Source: Rugalucina vietnamica
Lineage: Eukaryota; Mollusca; Bivalvia; Lucinida; Lucinidae
Direction of reading: 5' to 3'
NCBI GenBank assembly: GCA_964017185.1
Contig: OZ024873.1
Location: forward strand, 43,634,760 to 43,698,759
Length of the DNA: 64,000 nucleotides
Below are positions 1 through 12,173 of this stretch, in pieces. A program made the position numbers and the translations under genes. The number at the start of each line of letters is the position of its first letter. The first letter of the stretch is position 1. The notes below the pieces were generated by a model. That model had not been told where the DNA came from. It was given only the letters and a program-made list of their open reading frames with translations, and ran no database searches.

Positions 1-155
1 CAGAACACTCAATGCAATGGAGCATCTTCAAATTGTACATACCATTGTAAATATTAGACTATATATTCATTTTGTCAAGCATTTGAATATTTGTTAGTTG
101 AGGACCATATGTTAGACTGGCATATCTGCCAAATATGTTATCCTCTTTAAATAAA

Positions 156-156
<1 letters not shown>

Positions 157-219
<63 letters not shown>
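157..219. repeat. (TTA)n microsatellite
   Basis: About 21 uninterrupted TTA/ATT triplets. The tract lies directly upstream of a fragment of the dispersed GGCCGCCAT repeat family. Positions 1-156 hold nothing I recognise. Confidence 0.95.
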
Positions 220-375
220 GACGATGGCTCTGAAATATGGAGTCACCCGGCGTCCGTCCGCCGTCCGTTCACTATATTTAAAGATCTTCTACTCTAAACA
301 CCGCTTGACCAATCAAAGTCAAGTTATATATGTGGCATATATAGGAATGGGGAAACCAATGTGTTTATAAATATC
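220..375 (+). repeat. 5' fragment of the GGCCGCCAT dispersed repeat family
   Basis: The fragment has the CCGTCCGTCC-rich start, then 'aaagatcttct', 'accgcttgaccaatcaaag' and 'tataaat'. This is the same order as the copies at 25111, 29125 and 21830. It stops before the GATGGCCGCC block, so it is a truncated, diverged copy. Confidence 0.6.
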
Positions 376-1597
376 CTCTCCCGAACAGGTCCCTCGCTTT
401 CAACGAAACTTGGCGTGAAGCATCGGTGACTACAGTACTATGAGGGTCATCCAATTAGTTCTGACAATGGTCTCATATCACATAAACGGTTTATAAAAGA
501 ATGGGTTTGCTTCTTACACTGAAGAGCTTTATGTCACAGAGTGAAAATAATTCAAATTCCTATATGCGTCCCTTGTCCTTTATCCTATATCATTTATCAT
601 TTCTAAAGCCGTTCAACAAGATATCTTAAGCGAAAATAGTACAATTCCCGCGCTCACAACTCAAGGTGGAACACCGGTAAAAAATATCACTCCGCCGTAC
701 CTCTCGAAAATAGTGCATTTAAAAATTTCATCCAACAGTGCATTTAAAAATTTCATCGACACATATTTGATGCTGAATAGTGAGAACATTTCCTACATTC
801 TGTGTAAGATCTCGCAATGACTACAAAGTATCGCCATAATACGACATGTTAGTGCACAAATCACCATGCCAAAATGGACTATATCTCATCGGAGGCTTCT
901 GTTTGTACACTACCCCCTACTAAAATCCGGACCATTCTAGAGTGTAAAATCCACCTATAGGTATATTGCAAAATGGAATGCCGGATAATCGAGATGGTCA
1001 ACCCCCCTAGGTAGTGGCACCTTTGGATAGGAGTGTGGCTGGGCTATCAAGTTAGAGAAGACCTTTTGGTGGTGCAATGTTGGGTACTAGTTGGGAGTGT
1101 CACAAAGTGAGGGAATTTGCATTGCGGCCTATGTGAGATTTTTTACCTGTGTTGGACCTTAGAAGCCGAATGTCGAAATTTTTACTTTTGGCATAGTCAG
1201 TCGTTACTTAGTGGTATACTCTTCGTATCTGGCTCAAACTTAGATTTTGACAAAACTTTCAAACTTTTATCAATTTTAGAAAAATTTAATTGAAATTTTT
1301 GAAAATTTGAAAACATTAAAACCCATTAAAATCCGCTTTCAAATGTGATTTTAGCCCAGAGTTAGATATAAAACTAGTCTAAACCATGTTATATTGTTGA
1401 ATTACGCTGTTTGCTAGTGTTTTAGACAATTTTTGGCTCAAATGAACATCTTTTTGACAAGTTTTGGCTGAAAATAGCGTTATTCAGAGGGTCATTTCGG
1501 TCCCATTTTCTAGTGTTATTGTTATCACTCAGCACTTAGAAGACATTGTGGCATAAGCAACAACTGTGGTAAACCTTTGTACTTGCTTTGCGCAAGG
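376..1597. other. No recognised feature
   Basis: This is AT-rich sequence without long ORFs. The only structure seen is a duplicated ~20-nt stretch ('gtgcatttaaaaatttcatc') near 715-765. Confidence 0.5.
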
Positions 1598-1772
1598 TCA
1601 TAGTGAAGGTCAAAGGTCAAGGTCACCCAAGGTCAAAGGTCAAGGACACAAAAACTTACAAACAGATCATTTTTGCTCAATTTCTAGGTTGTAAAGTTTT
1701 ACTCGTGTAGCTATTTGGGGTCAAGGTCACAGTTCAGAGGTCAAAGATCAAGGTCATTTGAAGGTCAAATAT
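1598..1772 (+). repeat. AGGTCA-rich cluster
   Basis: About ten AGGTCA hexamers occur in 175 bp on the plus strand. Several are spaced as direct repeats with zero or one base between (AAGGTCAAAGGTCAAGGTCA). AGGTCA is the half-site bound by many nuclear receptors. Clustering is seen directly; any binding is inference, because the hexamer is also a building block of bivalve dispersed repeats. Confidence 0.6.
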
Positions 1773-1909
1773 GGTACACCAATATCTTGACATTAATTCT
1801 GTAGCATTTTATTGCTTAGGTTTGGTTGTTTTAAACATTTGTTGGGCATTATTTATGATCACCATATTTTGATTTTTGGTCAAAATAGTCTGCTTTTACA
1901 TGGGGGGTA

Positions 1910-3527
1910 CAGTACAGTCAGCGTGATGTTTATATCTCTCACGCTTACGAACGTGGAATTTCGCATGTCACGTGACTTTTTTCCGTGGATTTTGCGTGGA
2001 ATAAGCGTGGATTTTGCGTGAGTTTTGCGAGGAAGTAGCGTGAGGTTTGCGTGGAATTAGGAGACGAAACGTGGAACTGCTTAACTGTAGCGTGAAACGA
2101 AACGTGGAAAGGATTAAGAGAGTTGCGTGAGATATCTACAGTCCCACACTCGCTCACGCTTCCCACGTTCGTTTCACGCTCAGGAAAAAGGGACATGAAA
2201 AAAGTGTTATTTTTCATTTTTTATATATTTATGTATATGTCTCTTGTCAACTAAAATAAAAGCAATGAAGTCATTTGCACCGCTGAAAGTCTGGAACTTT
2301 GCCGCGTACGGACATGTACATGTACTGTTCAGTATGGTGTGTTACATTTCCGAAACAAAGAAGACACGCGCAAACGTAGTTTGTGTTTGTATTTTCTATA
2401 CTTTCTTTTAATTTCGTTTTTATTTTTAACTTATTTTTTTTTCTAACGTTTCAAATGTCAAAGATATTCTTGCATTTTATCAGTTATCACACAAACTGAA
2501 TTGTGTGTTTGTTTGATTAGGATAATTTATAACCTTATGCACCAAATTAGCGTTGTTAATTATAACTTAGAGACTATGTCGCTTATTAATCCTGTGTAAA
2601 AGAATACCTTGATTTTGTTGACTTTGGTAAATACTTGAAAGATCAAACAATATGTTAAAGGGAATCAGAGCTCTTGTAGGGGCATTATACCGACTCTTAA
2701 GATGAAATTAAGATGAATTAATTGCATGTAAATTTAATTGTAACGTGCATCGTAATTTATGATTAAATGATACATGTACATGTAGCAAGGTGCTTGAACC
2801 GTATTACATGTAGGTCGAGCTTTAATTGACGTTAGGCATCTTAGAGAATACGAAAGACGCATTTATTTGAGAGATGTTCTGCAAAACAACAAACCGGGGT
2901 GCTCATCTTTTCTTATGGCAAAAGTATCAGATATAAATGTACAATGTTCTGCATCTAAAACCGCGGCAGTCAGAAATGCACCACGCTGCTAAATAATATT
3001 TAAACGTGCAAATTTTCACATCACTTAATCTACGATGATAATTGAATCAACACTGAATAACATATTGCTCAGACTGCAACTCGTGTATTTACGTGCAGCC
3101 GCTTTGTTGTACAAGTGTAACTATCATTCGGTATTTGTACAGGTTTGCCGTCATCATACTTAGTTGCCGACCTCGTACTTAGGATAAATAAATTAAATAT
3201 ATATTATATATTTAATTTGGTCATAAAACTTTAATAAATTTTACCCTTTTGAACAAGACGAAACGATAATCCTTTTCTCGCATGTTTCTTAATCCTTTCC
3301 ACGCTTCTTTTCCTTAATGAACGTGGAAAGCGTGAGCAAGCGTGGAACTGCTTATATCTCACGCAACTCACACGCTTCTTGCGAGGAATGAACGTGGACA
3401 TAGCGTGGAACAAGCGTGGATTTTGCGAGGAATGAGCGAGGGTTTTGCGTGGGTTTTGCGTGGAACTTAATCCTTTTTTCTTTCGTGCGTGAGCGCGAAG
3501 GATATAAACATCACGCTGACTGTACTG
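1910..3527. mobile_element. TA-flanked TIR element, mariner-like, non-autonomous
   Basis: The inverted ends begin CAGTACAGTCAGCGTGATG at 1910 and end with the exact complement at 3527. Each is flanked by TA (1908-1909 and 3528-3529), and about 27 bp are perfectly paired. TA duplication and a CAGT terminus are the pattern of Tc1/mariner elements. No transposase-length ORF lies inside, so it must be mobilised in trans. Both ends carry subterminal arrays (about 1975-2190 and 3290-3480) of a short motif, GCGTGGA/GCGTGAG, often preceded by TTTT. The middle holds nothing recognisable. It could be another superfamily that also duplicates TA. Confidence 0.75.
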
Positions 3528-3747
3528 TACCTAGAATTGAAAGACCCCATGTACCCTCATTTTGTGTTCTTTCTCATCAAAACACTCTTGTATTTTGGGG
3601 GAGAGTGTATCGCAAAGAAATTTTCTTGTTCGCGATAAAAAGAAATTTCCCTCAAATGTGTGGCGCGCTATCGCGTAGGAATATAGTACTCACTACTAAC
3701 AATGCATGCGCACGCTTCCTAAAACAGCAAGTGCGGCTACAACAGTC

Positions 3748-4023
3748 GTCCATTTGCTTTCGTGAGGGAAAGGTTTTGCTGTCTTTCTCTCAAGAGCGTC
3801 ATATGCTCTAATTACTTAGGGCTTGTGCACTGTCATTACAGGTATGTTTTGCTTATTGTATCTTGTGTTATAATGTAAATATGTTATTGTGCTCATTACG
3901 AAAACGTTCCGCTGGTTGCCATAGCTGTCTCGTGCTAGAGTCGTCCATTTGCTTTCGTGAGGGAAAGATCTTGCGGTCTTTCTCTCAAGAGCGTCATATG
4001 CTCTAATTACTAAGGGCTTGTGC
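3748..4023 (+). repeat. Pair of ~80-bp direct repeats
   Basis: Two copies (about 3748-3830 and 3942-4022) run from 'gtcgtccatttgctttcgtg' through 'ctcaagagcgtcatatgctc' to 'gggcttgtgcac'. They differ at only a few positions and are separated by ~110 bp. They may be remnants of LTR-like or tandem structure; I see no coding content. Confidence 0.75.
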
Positions 4024-4461
4024 ACATGTTACAGTATGTTCTATGGTCCCGGAGATGGGTTTTGACAGACGGAAATAATAAAAACCACGAACGACTCTCG
4101 TCTCAACATGGACTCGTCCGAGATTCCCCGAGAATGAGCCGTTTCTAGAGTCCCATGTTACATTGGCGCCCGGCTTCAGATCTCCGTAACATGTATTCCA
4201 TACAGCCATTGTCGACCCCAATATCTACATGTATAAAGTGACCATGGAAAATTATCGCCAGCAAATTAAGTATTGAATTCCTTTCTCTTTTCTGTGGAAA
4301 TTGAAGGACAGAACGGTACGTAGCAGTGCTTTCATAAACTTGAAGTGTGAAAACCATGGCCATGTGTAGGTTATTCGCGTAAATAATCAGCTGATAAATG
4401 AACTGAATATAACGGTGAAAAGTAGGTCAACCAACGTGTATGAATTTTTATCAATGAACTG

Positions 4462-6105
4462 CCCAGATAGCACGTATACATTGGCCCTCCATTGGCCCAT
4501 CGGACGCCGCACGATTGGCCCATGGTTGTAAATATTGAATGGGCCAACCTAGCGTTTGCTCATCGGCCCATCTTTGGCCCATAACATTGGTTCGACATTG
4601 GGCCAATGCCGGGAGGTTTTGCATTTTTTGTTGGCCCATCACTGTTTGAATGTGCACATTACAAGCTATCGACTATGTATTTCTATCGCACTCGGTACAG
4701 TTTCTTGATCTGCAGCACCACGGTGACAGTCGAGCTTGGTCTCTTGGCTTTGGAGAAGGTAAACTCTTCATTTTTTCATCTTGGCTTTGGAGAAGGTAAA
4801 CTCTTTGAAGAAGGTTAGCTCTTCATTTTTCGTTTTCTCTGTGCTGGATAACTTTGACGACTGGTCTTCTGAAAACAAACGAATAAATACAGCACCATGA
4901 CAAAAACATAAACTAGCCTCATTTATGCAACATTTTAACGCGTGCATTTTATCTCATAAAGGAATAGCTGTTTAAGAAATACATGTTAAAACTAAAACCT
5001 CTTTATTGCAACGAAGTGTGATGGCTAAAGGAAATAAAACATTGAATTATATTATATAAAATCAATTATATTTACGCAACTGCCTTTAATAAGAAATGAG
5101 CTTAATAATTGATGCAAAAAATTAAATAAAACTTACCTTCTAAACCTCAGTGTGTCTGTTTCCTAACATGCAAAACTGACTTCTCTAAAACTTCACGCGA
5201 AACACCTGTTAATAATTCTCACATGCCTGAGAAATTTTCTCGTTGCTATGACAACTGATGTACTCTTGTACTCTGGCTGGAGCAGCGAAGCAAATAATAA
5301 ACCACAATATTATGAAAAGACGTGTTACAGTGAAAAAGGTGTTAACTTCAATTTTGCTCCCATTGCTTACTAAATGTTTACAGATTAGATATACTGTAAG
5401 TTTAAATGGCCTGATCAAGGAAGTAACTGCTAATTAAGATAATGGTTTAGTGGTTTCAAAATCATTGATGGTGATTTACATATATAAATCATAATTATTA
5501 TTTATGATTGATATATAAATTGAAACTATGAGGAAACCGGACCGTCTCTTTATTGAATAAGATTTAAAGACAGTAATTAATGATTGCAAATTAGCACCGG
5601 TCAGTATTTAATCATATACGAATCGGCCAATGATATGCCAACCATCGGCCAACGGAAAGTGTACACGACAAGTTTTTATTTATTTTCTCAGGCTCCTTTG
5701 TATGAGCCTTGTCATACATGGTCACTACAGTTAGCACTTTCCCTCAATTCGAACTTAAACTAGTATGCATTAATTACTAAACTATATTGAAAAGAAAAAT
5801 AAAAAGAAAAGAAGAAAAAGAATCCTATACTATTCCAGCATGCACACAACATCAACGAGCGCTGTGTGCCTGCTGGGTATAATGGCTAACAAATATTGGG
5901 CCACTCTTGTTTCTGTGAAAGAAAATCACTTTCATGATCCGTTGCAGTAACAGATCATTTGCCAAAGTTGGGCCAACGTCGGCAAATATTGCATGTGAAT
6001 GCACTACCACGCCAACATTGGCCCAATCATGTACATGCGACCGCAACCAAATGCCAATTACCCAATCAATATGCAATGTTGGCCCAATGATATTTGCTAT
6101 CTGGG
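4462..6105. mobile_element. TIR element with CCCAGATAGCA ends and TTGGCCCA arrays
   Basis: The left end starts CCCAGATAGCA at 4462 and the right end is its complement at 6095-6105. Next to both ends are dense, irregular arrays of TTGGCCCA/TGGGCCAA (about 4480-4640 and 5630-6090). Little else is recognisable between them and there is no transposase ORF. I could not find a clear target duplication, so the superfamily is left open. The architecture of short repeated motifs inside each end matches the elements at 1910 and 19893. Confidence 0.65.
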
Positions 6106-7265
6106 TGTGTATAACTAAATTTAATAGTACTACGCGTCTACAACTTGTCAAGTCAACAGTGATTTTCTTCAAAAAGACAATCAAAGACAGTGCTTCAACT
6201 GCTAGTATTATTTGATTTACAAGAATTTATGACTATGTTGTGCTTTTTGACATTGTTTTGTGGCTATAAATTACATTACAGGTGGTCAGATAAGGTGTTT
6301 TTCTCTAGTAATCAGAATACAAGATTGCAATATTTCTTGGTATAAAATGACACCGACGCCTTTGTTGTTCGATGCTAGTTGGTCAAGTTTTCTGCCAAAT
6401 TCTTCAGTTTGTTGCATTTACTTTTCTTGAATATATTTTGTGCTTTGTTGTGAATTTATTTAGCCCAGCAGCTTATACATGTTGTACAATTTTTCAGGTA
6501 GATCTATGTGCATGTGGTCACTCAAGTTAACCATGAGAGCTTGTCTAGTCAGCACCATGAGCACGTAACTTAACATTTAACAAATCAGAGCACTTTCAAA
6601 GAATCACGAAAGAAATGCAATTCCATACGACAATTTGGTAAGTCATTTATTTGCCAGTAAAAAAAGAAAGAAAAAAAATGTTCCCCATTACTATTTCATA
6701 TATATCATAATTGTCCCCTCATTGTCCATTCAACTTGTGCTTGTGTCAAGAGAGCGTTTATATAGTGGTCATTGAGCGAGTATATAATATTGAAGGTTTA
6801 TACAGTGGTTTGGTCAGGATATACACTGTTTGCATAACGAAATTTGATATGAGAAGTGTGTGAAATACTATTGTTGTGTAACTGTAGTATAAATTATTAC
6901 TGATTGCTAAGTCAGTTTTGACTTGCATGGAAGTTGATTGTCTCCCTTTTACTGTTGAAATACAGATGTCTGAAGTTGTAGCAAGTGTCTTGAAGCTGAA
7001 ACAACTTTGTTGCTTGTTTCATTTTGGTATCTTCAATAAGTTACCAAATTAATTGCATTTGTTTGTGATTATTCGCGTCTATTTTGAAGTGGCAAGAAGT
7101 TGAAGAAATTTTGATTTCTGTGTTCCTGGTTGCAGGAAAGGTTTGTGTTTTTTTTGAAATGATACTCTATTTACTGAGAGGGTGTTGAACATTGAAGTTT
7201 ATAAACTCAAACTTTGTACCAAACTTGGAAAATTCGAAAACAAAATAATCTCACTGTGTCTCATA
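6106..7265. other. No recognised feature
   Basis: AT-rich sequence with only short ORFs. I see no repeats, RNA gene or family similarity in it. Confidence 0.5.
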
Positions 7266-8014
7266 TCTATATACTAAAGGAGCGAATTAGACGGGTAAAG
7301 TTGGAAACGGCACATTTGACCAGCGTGTTTTGGTATGGAAGTGTGAATATATTGCCCTCATTGATAATTTCGGTCTAAACTTCTTTTTGTTATTTTCAAG
7401 TTTTTAAATATTTTGATATGAATGAAATTTTCTGCTCTATATTCTCCCAACATCTTGTACATTTTGACAGCAATTCAAAATGCTCGGGTCATTATGATAA
7501 TATATTGAATGATGCCCATAGTGATTGGTTAAATTTATGCGCTCACGAGACGACACAAAGCGTGCGTTCGGACTTCTTACCATCGGTAAAAATGGTACAA
7601 TCTTTCAAGGTTTTACTAATGGTACCAATGTTACCAACATGAGGTAGAAATAATGCCGACAAATTACAGCGAGGGCAAATCTACCAACGCAAAAAAGTCG
7701 CATGATTCAATATGGAGAGCATGAAAATGTTTTATGAGTTTATCGAATAAGCACTATTTTTGTCAGACATGCAAATGTAATTAATGAAATAACACAATAT
7801 ACATGTAGAAAATAAAAAATGACCGAAACGAGTGAGGTTATATAGATGAATATGATAAAAATTCGTATTGCCTAAATGCGATCTTACTTTAAATTATATA
7901 TTAAATTGTTTTATAGAAATACAGACTGACCATGTAACATCAACAAATACATCTTTGGCGCTTGCGTGCTTGCGCAAGCAATATAATTCCGCGCTTGCGC
8001 GGGCTTTTTTCTAG
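7266..8014 (+). mobile_element. Non-autonomous Helitron
   Basis: The 5' end reads TCTATATACTAAAGG directly after an A. The 3' end is CTAG directly before a T (8011-8014, T at 8015). About 10 bases upstream of the CTAG is a GC-rich hairpin, CCGCG-CTTG-CGCGG (near 7989-8002). A 5' TC, a hairpin followed by CTRR, and insertion between A and T are the defining structure of Helitrons. At 749 bp with no Rep/helicase ORF, it depends on an autonomous partner. A second dyad, CTTGCGTGCTTGCGCAAG, lies just before the hairpin. Confidence 0.85.
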
Positions 8015-8161
8015 TAGTATTGCATTCTGACAACTTGAAAGTGTAATTAAAGTCTCAAATAAATTCGTCTTTGAAGATTCTTCAATATATTCAAGATTAC
8101 TTGATTACACTAAAATTACATCAATATTTAATGATTTCTAAATTATAAAAAAAATAGTAAA

Positions 8162-9536
8162 TTCAATTCAATTCAATTCTTTATTCAGATTGCCAAATAC
8201 ATTTTAGCGCATCTACAAAACAATCAATACAAATACACAAATACACTAACTTGACATATTTTATCGTGAGTACTGGATGACCGCAAAGCAAATGTTGAGG
8301 AATGCTGATGCAGTGCCCAGAGCAGTTATACTAATATGGCATCCCTGATCTAGGCTGTGTCTGCCAGCAACCATAAAATTGCGATCAGATCGGACATCCA
8401 ATACGCATGAAAAATAGATACATGTAGGATGATAAGCCTATGAATGGTAATATAACAAGATTATGACATGACGTAGGTGGCATCTCCAAAGTAGTATATC
8501 AGTGTGTTTCAAAAGTTACACATAATATGAACTAAGCTATAGTGAACTGACATAGACTGAATTGAAAAATTGAAAATGTTACAGTTCCCTACGACATGAC
8601 TATATGTATATATTTAAACATATATATTAGTAGTTACTACTTCATTGTAACAAAATCTATCAGAAAAACAGATGATTCTATGTAGCGGCTATTATAAGAA
8701 AATAACAATAGCCATACCATCTACTTATTTTGTGGACACTTTCTAATATGTAAAGCGTCACCAATAAAATTACAAATGCTTTTACAATTTTGTTTAGTTT
8801 GTGGGTTAAGAATATGTTTAACTGCGTATATTCCTTTGCCAAAATCATGTACTATTTCTGATATAAACCTATTGTTTTTGCGTTTGGAATCATACTTATT
8901 GCAGTTTAAAAGGAAATATTCCTCAGATTCTATTGTGTCCGGACAGAATCGTTTCTGTCTCACAATTTTCGGTCTACAATAACGCATTGTTTCAATATTA
9001 AGTATATGACAACTAAGCCTAAGTTTGGTAATTAAAGATCTCTTAGCTTTACTAAAATTCATGTTTAAATAACATGGTACACTGAAACTATTATAAAGGG
9101 TACTAAAAAGTTCGAGTTTACTATCAGAAGATTCCTTGATATGTGCTAAGTTAGTCTCTACTTTGTTCTTATAAAATAAAGTCTGTAAAGTCTGAATAAA
9201 GGCACCTTTACTCAAGCTATTAAGTTCTTGTATATTCAGAACCTTTTCCAAGTGTCTAATGTTTGTGAGCCACGAATTACTACCCTGCAGAAACAGCTGT
9301 TTGTCAGTTTGATATAGTTTATATAGCAATCTGTCAGATGGAAGCTTGATGAGCCTGCAGTAGTAACTGTGCATAAGTTTAAGTATTGATATTAATATAG
9401 GGAACCGACCTAGTTCACATCTCGATGCTAAATTAGAAGTTTTATTATGCACTCCTAAAGAGAATCTGCAAGATTTCAAATGGACAAGCTCAAATGGATA
9501 TTTATCAACTTGAAGCTGTAGTGTAGTGAAGAGATG
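8162..9536 (-). mobile_element. 5'-truncated CR1-like non-LTR retrotransposon
   Basis: On the minus strand this region holds the C-terminal part of a LINE ORF2 (9536 to 8721), then ~550 bp of 3' UTR, an AATAAAG-like signal (about 8180) and a short tail of (TTGAA)n units (8162-8180). A microsatellite-like tail and 5' truncation are typical of CR1/L2-type elements. The endonuclease and reverse transcriptase domains are absent. Confidence 0.7.
8721..9536 (-). pseudogene. CR1-like ORF2 C-terminal fragment
   Basis: The reading frame is open for about 270 codons and ends at a stop at 8721. It begins in homologous sequence rather than at a true start codon. Near the beginning it reads YPFELVHLKSC..LGVHNKTSN, then CELGRFPI, a block found downstream of the RT domain in CR1/Jockey-type ORF2. 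Near the end is ESEEYFLLNCNKYDSKR, matching the E..HFLL.CP.Y...R motif of the LINE C-terminal zinc-finger-like region. The cysteine pattern is partly lost (FCPDT). The RT domain is missing, so it is a dead fragment. The family call rests on motif recognition only. Confidence 0.6.
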
Positions 9537-9645
9537 TTAGGAGGGTAGAACAACTGTGTTTTCATAAACAAATAAAATAGTTTTTGTTTTGTTATTCTTT
9601 ATTTAATTTTTGTGTTAGATAGATTACTTTTGAATTCAATTCAAA

Positions 9646-12135
9646 ATGGCTTCTGGTGATTCGGGTGATTCAAATATTGACCCTTGAATTGACTTGAAAA
9701 GTTTTTGGCCAGAAGATGATGTAAGGTTTATGGAGAAAATGTTCAGGGCCACTGGCACATTTCATATTGTACCAATATACCAGCCAGTTGAAGAACATGT
9801 TGAAGAAGGGGAAGATAATCATTTTGATTTCGGTGGCCCCCGAGGGCGGATAACCGCGACAAGTACACCGGTTCGTACTGTACCCAGATCTTTTTCTGCG
9901 GAACCCCCATCATACAAATTAGTGCGCCCGACCACCCCAAGACCAAACTCTGTAAGGTTTAGAGATCAGGACACTTCGTCCAAAAATCAGAACACTTCAT
10001 CCCAAATTCAGGACAAAGTGTCACAACAAACCCATGATACAGCCTCATTGACCCATGTTAATTTTGGGCAGTATAATGTGCCAACGTAAGGGTCCCATTA
10101 AGCACAGTACATGAAGAACTGGGAAGTCATACTATCAGTGAAACACTTAACACAAATACCACTTGTGGTAAATCACAGTATGAACAAACACCCCCACCCA
10201 GTTCTCAGTATGAACAAATGCCCCCATTCAGTTCTCAGCATGAACAAAGGCTCCTACCAAGCTCTCAGTATGAACAAATGCCCCCACCCAGTTCTCAGTA
10301 TTAACAAATGCCCCCACCCAGTTTTCAGTATGCACAAATGCCCCTACCCAGTTCTCAGTATGCACAAATGCCCCTACCCAGTTCTCAGTATAAACAAATG
10401 CCCTCATTGAGTGCATGGCATAAACAAATACCTTCACTCCCTCCTTTACAACCACAAATCAAACAGGAACCAAGTTATACACTGTATGCCACCTTTAGTT
10501 CCCCCTGTTTATAATAAGACAGACAATGGAACCCCATCCCCAAAAGCATCAAGCAAAACAGATCAAGACATTCAGATAGACATTAGGGTTAAACAGTTTG
10601 GGTACCCTCCACTCCAACCAATGCCATCTGAATTTAAAATCAACATGACACTAGATTCAAGCAAGTTTATTCTGAGCCCCCACCCCCACAAAGGTGTTAG
10701 AAACCTGGGGTGGAAAGGGATGTCACTTTTACCCAAACACAGCAGTGTGGGTATGAACCTCATCAAGGTCAACAAACAGTTAAATAGGAACAATTGCATG
10801 GTGATGCCTCAGTATATGATTCCCATTACTATGGTACACAGCAAATGAAAGGTGTTGATATTTAATTACCCCGGCCCCTTCAATTCAATCAAAATATAGG
10901 TTTTGGTCAAACTGAGAGTAATGGGCACAATCAGCAGACAAAAAGAAAGTTTGTTTCATTACCCCCACCTCATGATCAGACTTACTATGCAAATTATCCA
11001 CCACCAACTTGCCCACCACAAAATATAGCTTGCTCTACAGACCCTGTTTCACACAAGGGTAGACAAACCATGGACAATATCCCCACCCATACATATTATT
11101 ATTATCCTATGGTTTCACCATCCAACCAAATCATAGGTAATACATTCCCAAATACATGGAGTGCATCTTACAATACTTCAGATATGACTGGGATGAGACC
11201 TCCTCAAATTCCTTTCTTCTCAGGTGAAGATCAAAAAGGAGATGTATCATCTGAGGTTTGGAAATTCGAACTTAATTGCTGCATCAGAGAACATTATTAT
11301 CCAGATTCTCTTATACTGCAGGCAATAAGAAAGTCCCTCAGAGGTAAAGCAAGGGACATATTACTTACCCTTGGTGAAGATGCTACTCCTTCCATAATAT
11401 TAAACAAACTGGAGGGCATATATGGCAATGTCTGCTCTGAGCAAATATTGCTGCAGCAGTTCTATGTTGTGTCTCAAAATGAAAGTGAATCAAGTGCAGA
11501 CTACAGTATCCGTCTTGAGAACCTCTTACGTAGAGCAACTCAAAGTAGACCTGTAGACGAAGTAACAAAACATGACATGCTGTGTTCTAGGTTTTGAAAT
11601 GGCTTAAGAGATCCTCATCTTAAAAACTCTTCTCGTTTCATGTTTGAAACAGAAAAAGATTTCAATAATCTCCGTTAATACATTAGATCAGTGGAGCAGG
11701 ATCTCAATACTTCTGAAGTGGCACAACGGTTAGCAACAGCATCAAGTGGTGCTGTCGAGAAAGTTCCTAAAGAAACTAAGACTGCTGCACAGTCATTGCA
11801 CACATCTGACAAATCTAGTCAGAAGATTGACAATATGTTCAATCAAATGAAACAATTGAGAGAAAAACTCAAAGGATATGGAAAAGAAATTTGCTGAAGC
11901 ATCACTTCAAGCTAAATCAAATGAGCCCTCCAGTTCAGACCTCAATCCCCCCAAACAAAACTCTACTTACCAAAGAAGTAGAGGTAGAGGTGATTATAGA
12001 GGTAGATCACGTGTCAGAGGTCGAGGCAGATATGATAACCACAGAGGTCGTGGTAGAGGTGGTTTTCAGCATGATAGAAATAATGCTGACACACAAACAT
12101 GTGAAGCTACACAAACTCCTAGTTCTTTAAACTAG
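9646..12135 (+). pseudogene. gag: Gypsy gag (capsid and RGG-type nucleic-acid-binding tail)
   Basis: The ATG at 9646 opens a frame starting MASGDSGDSNIDP, with a stop at 9685. After a frame change comes a proline/glutamine-rich stretch made of 30-bp repeats (10172-10411). The capsid-like part is at 11070-11597: IPFFSGEDQKGD..VWKFEL...AIRKSLRGKARDIL..LE.IYGNV. This resembles the Gag of gypsy elements related to PNMA/ZCCHC12 proteins. Stops at 11595 and ~11677 break it. The C-terminal part (about 11878-12135, another frame) is an RG-rich tail (RGRGDYRGRSRVRGRGRY). I see no CCHC zinc knuckle, so the RGG-like tail probably does the nucleocapsid job. Confidence 0.75.
10172..10411 (+). repeat. 30-bp tandem repeat inside gag
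   Basis: Eight units encode the decapeptide QYEQMPPPSS with variants (QHEQRLLPSS, QYAQMPLPSS, QYKQMPSLSA). The fifth unit has TAT-TAA in place of TAT-GAA and so a stop. The nucleotide core is CAGTATGAACAAATGCCCCC. Unit length is exact, so this arose by slippage or unequal exchange within coding sequence. Confidence 0.9.
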
Positions 12136-12173
12136 AACAAGTCTTCGTTGAGGAGCAAACCAAAGACTCTAAT

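Noticed and set aside
3416-3811. 131-codon ORF at the right end of the mariner-like element
   Set aside because: It crosses the element boundary at 3527 and the repeat at 3748, with no domain. Chance frame.
10228-10455. Minus-strand ORF over the gag 30-bp repeats
   Set aside because: Open only because the 30-bp unit has no stop in that frame. The plus-strand reading fits the flanking gag.
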